Shown: piece after piece, positions 59,218 to 64,000 of the stretch
How the letters are laid out: each line of letters opens with the position of its first letter
Numbering within the stretch: the first letter of the stretch is position 1
From: Leifsonia sp040686855
GTDB taxonomy: Bacteria; Actinomycetota; Actinomycetes; Actinomycetales; Microbacteriaceae
Length of the DNA: 64,000 bases
Assembly (NCBI RefSeq): GCF_040686855.1
Contig: NZ_JBFBOG010000001.1
Span: 124,001 to 188,000 of the forward strand
Direction of reading: 5' to 3'
Notes under the pieces: generated by a model
Databases searched by the model: none
What the model was told of the DNA's origin: nothing
Seen by the model: the letters and a program-made list of their open reading frames with translations, nothing else
Position numbers and translations under genes: made by a program

Positions 59218-59233
59218 CTCGAATCGATTCGAG
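59218..59233. promoter_or_regulatory. 16-bp perfect palindrome upstream of the aldo/keto reductase
   Basis: CTCGAATCGATTCGAG is fully self-complementary and followed by a partial third half-site (ATCGTTCGATT). It lies in the 157-base gap between the reductase start and the citE stop and is a candidate operator. Confidence 0.5.
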
Positions 59234-59333
59234 ATCGTTCGATTCCCTAGTGAACACTTGCAGGTTACGGCATGCCTCGGACAGTCAGATGCCGAAACGG
59301 TGAACCACCCGGGAATGCTTGGTCACATTTTCA

Positions 59334-60152
59334 TCACGAACGGCGCAGCACGGCTCGGGCGTGCGCGAGGACCGGTCCGTCGACCATCCTCCCGTCATGC
59401 CGGAACACCCCTCCGCCCGCCGCGGCGGCTGCTTCGAGGAGCTCACGTGCGGCCTCCACCTCCTCCTCGGAAGGCCGGTACGCGTCTCGGATCGTGGACA
59501 CCTGCCCGGGGTGGATGCACGCCGTCGCCGCGAACCCGACGGCCACCGCGTCCTCGGCCTCCGCCGCCAGCCCGTCGAGGTCGGCGATGTCGAGATGGAC
59601 CGTGTCGATCGCGTACGCACCCCCCGCTCCCGCGGCGAGCAGGACCGCCGAGCGGGCCGCCCGGGCGACGTCGCGGTAGCGGCCGTCGGCGTGCCGGCTG
59701 GAGGTCCCTCCGAGCGATGCCACCAGGTCCTCGGCGCCCCACATGAGCGCGAGCACGCCGGGCGCCTGCGCCAGTGCGGGCGCTGTGAGGACGCCGGCGG
59801 CCGTCTCGCACAGCGCGATCACGTCGTACCCGCCGAGCCGCGCGAGGTCGCCGGCGCTCTCGGCCTTGGGCAGCATCACCGCCCGGTACGGCGTCGCGGC
59901 GAGCGCCGACACGTCGGCGTCGTGGTCGTCCGTCCCGGCCTGGTTCACCCGCACGATCACGCGCGCCGGGTCGAGGTCGGAGGCGACCAGCGCCTCCCGC
60001 GCCTCGACGCGCCGGGCCGGATCGACGGCGTCCTCCAGGTCGAGGATGACCGCGTCCGCCCGCTCCAGCGCCTTCGCGTACCGCTCGGGCCGGTCGGCCG
60101 GGCAGAACAGCAGCGCCGGACCCCACGGGAACGGCCGCCCGGCTGCCGTCAC
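59334..60152 (-). CDS. citE: CitE-like CoA-ester lyase (HpcH/HpaI aldolase fold)
   Basis: 272 residues from GTG 60152, overlapping the maoC stop (GTGA). The barrel shows ALLFCPADRPERYAKALERA, VILDLEDAVDPARR (metal Glu/Asp), VIVRVNQAG, VMLPKAESAGDL, VIALCETAAGVL and MWGAEDLVASLGG. In Mycobacterium tuberculosis the CitE of the equivalent cluster, Rv2498c, cleaves (R)-3-hydroxy-3-methylglutaryl-CoA in leucine breakdown and also acts in itaconate breakdown. By gene order the same role is likely here. It is the last gene of the operon. Confidence 0.92.
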   Translation of the reverse strand: MTAAGRPFPWGPALLFCPADRPERYAKALERADAVILDLEDAVDPARRVEAREALVASDLDPARVIVRVNQAGTDDHDADVSALAATPYRAVMLPKAESAGDLARLGGYDVIALCETAAGVLTAPALAQAPGVLALMWGAEDLVASLGGTSSRHADGRYRDVARAARSAVLLAAGAGGAYAIDTVHLDIADLDGLAAEAEDAVAVGFAATACIHPGQVSTIRDAYRPSEEEVEAARELLEAAAAAGGGVFRHDGRMVDGPVLAHARAVLRRS

Positions 60153-60699
60153 AGGATGCCGTCCGGCGAGGTCGCGCCCGGGTCGAGGGCATCGGCGTCG
60201 GCCACTCCCCCGGCGTCGACGGCGCCGACCGGCGAGGCATCCCGGCACCACACCATCACCTGGCGCGTCGCCGTCGCGACGATCACGCCGTCCTGATTGC
60301 GGCCGGTGTGCTCCAGCGTGACGATGCCCTGTCCGGGGCGCGAGGCCGACAGCCGTTTGCCGACCACGACCGTCTCCGAGTAGAGCGTGTCGCCGTGGTG
60401 CAGCGGATGCGGGAACGACACCTCGCTGAATCCGAGGTTCGCGACGATGGTGCCCTGCGTCAGCTGGGTCACCGACGCGCCCACGATCGTGGCGAGCGTG
60501 AACATGGAGTTGACCAGCCGCTCCCCGAACGGCTGCCGCGCCGACCACGCCGCATCGAGATGCAGCGCCTGCGTGTTCATCGTCAGCGTGGTGAAGAGGA
60601 CGTTGTCGGCCTCCGTCACCGTGCGTCCCGGCCGGTGCAGGTAGCGCGTGTCCGGCTCGAACTCCTCGTAGTACAGCCCGCGCTGCTCGATCTCGCGCA

Positions 60700-60700
<1 letters not shown>
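60149..60700 (-). CDS. MaoC-like hydratase
   Basis: 183 residues from ATG 60700, sharing one base with the scoB stop (TGATG). Hot-dog fold with GLYYEEFEPDTRYLHRPGRT, VTEADNVLFTTLTMNTQALH and LDAAWSARQPFGERLVNSMF; SFPHPLHHGDTLYSETVVV is the second half. The catalytic Asp and His of MaoC hydratases correspond to the TEADN and H in NTQALHLD. It is the homologue of the MaoC protein beside CitE in the mycobacterial leucine cluster (Rv2499c). It probably hydrates a branched enoyl-CoA intermediate. A low-complexity tail follows. Confidence 0.9.
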
Positions 60701-61346
<646 letters not shown>

Positions 61347-61350
<4 letters not shown>

Positions 61351-62108
61351 CGTGCGCTCCCTTCGGCGACCGTGCGCCGCTCGATCCGCTTCTCGACACC
61401 CGGCGCGTAGACGACGCGCTGGACGAAGATGCCCGGGCAGTGCACCTGGCCCGGATCGAGCTCGCCCGGCTCGACCAGCTCCTCGACCTCCGCGATGGTG
61501 ACCCGGCCCGCCATCGCGGCGAGCGGGTTGAAGTTCATCGCTGCGGCATGGAAGACGAGGTTGCCGTGCCGGTCGCCCTTCGCCGCGTGGACGAGGGCGA
61601 AGTCGGGACGGAGGGACCGCTCCAGCACGTACTCGGCGTCGTCGAAGGTCCGCACCTCCTTCGGCTCGCTGGCGACGGCGACCGAGCCGTCCGGGGCGTA
61701 GCGGCGGGGCAGGCCGCCGGTGGCGATCTGCGTGCCGACGCCCGCGGGTGTGAAGAAGGCGGGGATGCCGGCGCCGCCCGCGCGCAGCTTCTCGGCCAGC
61801 GTCCCCTGCGGGGTGAGCTCGACCTCCAGCTCGCCGGAGAGGAACTGGCGGGCGAACTCCTTGTTCTCGCCGACATACGAGCTGATCATCTTGGCGATGC
61901 GGTGCTCGGCGAGCAGCAGGCCGAGGCCCCAGTCGTCGACGCCGCAGTTGTTGCTCACCACCTCCAGGTCGGTCGTCCCGTCGTCGAGCAGCGCCTGGAT
62001 GAGCGCGCTCGGGATGCCGCAGAGCCCGAACCCGCCGACGGCGAGCGTGGCGCCGTCGGGGATGTCGGCGACCGCCTCCGCGGCCGTCGCCACCGTCTTG
62101 TCGATCAT
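61347..62108 (-). CDS. scoA: 3-oxoacid CoA-transferase subunit A
   Basis: 253 residues from ATG 62108, with GAGGAGGA just upstream. DGATLAVGGFGLCGIPSALI, LEVVSNNCGVDDWGLGLLL and KMISSYVGENKEFARQFLSG are the usual subunit A parts, as are GVGTQIATGGLPRRYAPDGS and VHAAKGDRHGNLVFHAAAMN. It forms the heteromeric transferase with ScoB. It starts 39 bases after the acyl-CoA dehydrogenase stop on the same strand. Confidence 0.95.
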
Positions 62109-62146
62109 CCGTCCTCCTCCTCGTCGAGTGTCTGGCCGGCTCCAGG

Positions 62147-63352
62147 CTAGGCGTCGAAGCCCAGCGCGCGGGAGATGATCATGAGCTGCACCTCGCTGGT
62201 GCCCTCGCCGATCTCCAGGATCTTCGAGTCGCGGTAGTGGCGGGCGACCGGGTTCTCGTTGAGGAAGCCGTAGCCGCCGAAGATCTGGGTCGCGTCGCGC
62301 GCGTTGTCCATCGCGGCCTCGCTGCCGACGAGCTTGGCGATGGAGGCCTCGAGCTTGAACGGCTTGCCCGCCATCAACTTGAAGCAGGCGTCGTAGTACG
62401 CGAGCCGCGCCGCGTGCACCCGGGCCTGCATCCGCGCGATCTTGAAGGCGATGTACTGGTTGGAGCCGATCGGCCGTCCGAAGACGTTGCGGGACTTCGC
62501 ATACCGCAGCGCCTCCTCCAGGCAGCCCTGCGCGGCCCCGGTGCACAGCGCGGCGAACGCGACGCGGCCCTCGTCCAGTGTCAGCAGGAAGTCCGCGTAC
62601 CCGCGACCACGCTCGCCCAGGAGGTTCGCCTCGGGCACGTGGACGTCGGTGAGCGTCAGCGGGTGGGTGTCGGAGGTGTGCCATCCCACCTTGTCGTAGA
62701 CCGGCTCCGCCACGAAGCCGGGGGTGCCGGTCGGGACGATGATCGCCGACAGCTCCTTCTTGACCGACCCGTCGGCGCGACGCTCCTCGCCGGTCACGGC
62801 GGTGATCGTGACGAGCTTGGTGATGTCGGAGCCGGAATTGGTGATGAACTGCTTGGTGCCGTTGATCACCCACTCGCCGTCGCGGAGCACCGCGGTGGTC
62901 TTGGTGCCGCCCGCGTCGGATCCCGCGTCCGCCTCGGTCAGGCCGAAACCGGCGAGCGCCTCGCCGCGCGCGAGCATCGGCAGCCACTCCTGCTTCTGCT
63001 CCTCGGTGCCGTTGCGGTAGATGGGCATGGCGCCGAGGCCGATGCCCGCCTCCAGGGTGACGCCGATGGACTGGTCCACGCGTCCCAGCTGCTCGACGGC
63101 GAGGCAGAGCGACAGGTAGTCCTTGCCCTGGCCGCCGTACTCGACCGGGAAGGGGAGGCCGAACAGTCCCATCCGGCCCATCTCGGCGATGATGCCGTAC
63201 GGGAGGCTGCGCTTGGTGTCGTACTCGTAGGCGGCCGGGGCGACGACGTTGTCGGCGAAGTCGCGCACCTCGTCGCGGAGGCGGCGCTGCTCGTCGGTGA
63301 GCTCGAAGCCGGCGACCTCGGTGTCGGCGGGCCGGTCCATCTGCATGGTCAT
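62147..63352 (-). CDS. Acyl-CoA dehydrogenase, isovaleryl-CoA type
   Basis: 401 residues from ATG 63352; ATGs at codons 3 and 5 are near alternatives. FAD-binding parts: AGFGLTEADAGSDAGGTKTT, INGTKQFITNSGSD and the C-terminal TQIFGGYGFLNENPVARHYR with DSKILEIGEGTSEVQLMIIS. LPYGIIAEMGRMGLFGLPFP and VEYGGQGKDYLSLCLAVEQL are the N-terminal signatures. By operon context (biotin carboxylase, CoA-transferase, CitE, MaoC) the likely substrate is isovaleryl-CoA from leucine. The FadE19 gene has the same place in mycobacteria. Confidence 0.93.
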   Translation of the reverse strand: MTMQMDRPADTEVAGFELTDEQRRLRDEVRDFADNVVAPAAYEYDTKRSLPYGIIAEMGRMGLFGLPFPVEYGGQGKDYLSLCLAVEQLGRVDQSIGVTLEAGIGLGAMPIYRNGTEEQKQEWLPMLARGEALAGFGLTEADAGSDAGGTKTTAVLRDGEWVINGTKQFITNSGSDITKLVTITAVTGEERRADGSVKKELSAIIVPTGTPGFVAEPVYDKVGWHTSDTHPLTLTDVHVPEANLLGERGRGYADFLLTLDEGRVAFAALCTGAAQGCLEEALRYAKSRNVFGRPIGSNQYIAFKIARMQARVHAARLAYYDACFKLMAGKPFKLEASIAKLVGSEAAMDNARDATQIFGGYGFLNENPVARHYRDSKILEIGEGTSEVQLMIISRALGFDA

Positions 63353-63388
63353 GGGGTTCCTGTCTGTCTCGGAAGGCTCTCGTGGGGC

Positions 63389-64000
63389 CTATCGCTGGGC
63401 GGCGGCCGGGGGTGCCGGCGCCGCGTCCACCTCGAGGGGCGGCACATCGGTGGGGAGGTCGGGCTCGTCGGCGTCGGGCTCGCCGGCGTCGGGCTCGTCG
63501 GCGTCGACGCGGGCGACGAGCTGGTCCAGCCGGACGAGATCGCCCGGCTGCACGTGCACGGTGACGGCGCCCGCGACCGGGGCGAGGAGGCGGTGCTCCA
63601 TCTTCATCGCCTCGACCACGACGACCGTGTCGCCGGCGTCGACCCGGGCGCCGGACTCGACCGGGACCGCGACCACGGTGCCCGGCATCGGCGAACGGAG
63701 CTCGGGATGCGCGGCCGCGTCGCCGCGGTCGAGCGCGGCGAGCCGGTCGGCGAGCCGCGCGGCGCGATCGCGCAGGCGCAGCGGGCGGGCCCGCCCCTCG
63801 CGGGCGATCCAGACGGTGTCGCCGTCGCGGGCGACGTCGAAGCGCAGCGTGCAGCCGTCGAGGTCGACCAGGGCGACGGCGGGCTCGCCGGGGCGCTCGG
63901 GGTCGCGCAGACGCAGGGACGCCGCGCGGGCGTCCCCTTCTGCGACGGCCACCTGGGCCACCGACGGCTCGCCGGTCACGGTCACCGTCACGCCGTCCAC
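63389..64000 (-). CDS. Acyl-CoA carboxylase biotin-containing alpha subunit, C-terminal part
   Basis: The last 203 residues of a gene that runs off the right edge. The biotinyl domain has the modified Lys in VVVVEAMKMEHRLLAPVAGA, preceded by ELRSPMPGTVVAVPVESGAR. The residues before it belong to the BT linker between the carboxylase and BCCP domains. The tail after the BCCP domain is an acidic repeat (DADEPDAGEPDADEPD) and Pro/Ala-rich end that is unusual for this subunit. By context it is the 3-methylcrotonyl-CoA carboxylase alpha chain (AccA1-like). Confidence 0.92.
   Translation of the reverse strand: MDGVTVTVTGEPSVAQVAVAEGDARAASLRLRDPERPGEPAVALVDLDGCTLRFDVARDGDTVWIAREGRARPLRLRDRAARLADRLAALDRGDAAAHPELRSPMPGTVVAVPVESGARVDAGDTVVVVEAMKMEHRLLAPVAGAVTVHVQPGDLVRLDQLVARVDADEPDAGEPDADEPDLPTDVPPLEVDAAPAPPAAAQR

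Noticed and set aside
59277..59333. A strong terminator after citE
   Set aside because: Only a 4-bp GGTG/CACC stem and scattered small palindromes are visible, not a convincing terminator.

Overview
The window is a stretch of high-GC actinobacterial chromosome, most likely from the family Microbacteriaceae; a Leifsonia-like genus is plausible but unproven. Evidence: GC-rich codon use throughout, many GTG starts and 4-base stop/start overlaps, a DUF7882-type small protein, an SCO4848-type membrane protein, PriA as the only HisA-like gene, and the actinobacterial block ftsK-pgsA-cinA-clgR-DUF3046-recA-recX-miaB-miaA-dapF with lexA and hflX nearby. I see no rRNA, tRNA, CRISPR array, insertion sequence or prophage. 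Coding density is very high; only one gene-free stretch reaches 300 bases (57824-58123).

Layout. 1-3.5 kb: end of an NAD(P)-binding protein, a DUF7882 protein, a sigma-70 factor and an MFS sugar-type transporter. 3.46-3.65 kb: an assembly scar (poly-G plus nine N) inside a perfect hairpin. 3.6-8.0 kb: non-homologous end-joining locus, ku coupled to a topoisomerase IB gene and divergent from ligD. 8-11.5 kb: MFS exporter, small membrane protein, PAP2-DAG kinase fusion. 11.5-13.9 kb: a CitA-type citrate synthase divergent from an HTH-citrate synthase fusion. 14-16.7 kb: metNIQ-type methionine uptake. 16.9-19.5 kb: a coupled operon of a Gly/Asp repeat peptide, a JmjC/cupin oxygenase and a sucrase-ferredoxin-like protein. 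19.5-25 kb: VOC and AraC proteins, a 1182-residue nuclease-helicase, an HhH-GPD protein and a small membrane protein. 25-29.1 kb: hisC-hisB-hisH-priA and an SseB-family gene. 29.3-30.7 kb: divergent LysM division-suppressor candidate and lexA, with LexA-type sites. 31-34.5 kb: metF-metE. 34.7-47.4 kb: hflX, a methyltransferase, dapF, miaA, miaB, recX, recA, clgR-like, cinA, pgsA, ftsK. 47.5-57.1 kb: GNAT, RNase J, dapA, thioredoxin and DUF4395, OsmC, epimerase, TPR protein, dapB, GNAT, phosphatase, M16 protease. 57.2-58.1 kb: a TetR regulator followed by three palindromic repeats. 58.1-64 kb: aldo/keto reductase and a leucine/isovalerate catabolic operon that runs off the right edge.

How the genes work together. 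Repair and SOS genes recur: Ku, LigD, TopIB, a nuclease-helicase, an HhH-GPD protein, LexA, RecA and RecX. Predicted LexA sites sit on the lexA and recA promoters, with a weaker one at the LysM gene. Lysine and cell-wall precursor genes (dapA, dapB, dapF), methionine genes (metE, metF, metNIQ) and histidine genes are scattered in short operons. The least explained items are: a family of palindromes sharing the core AACACGCCG...CGGCGTGTT (four copies, both sites between convergent genes); a citrate synthase-like protein with an N-terminal DNA-binding domain and Gln in place of a catalytic His; and the repeat peptide made in tandem with a 2-oxoglutarate oxygenase. Most of the rest is ordinary core genome.
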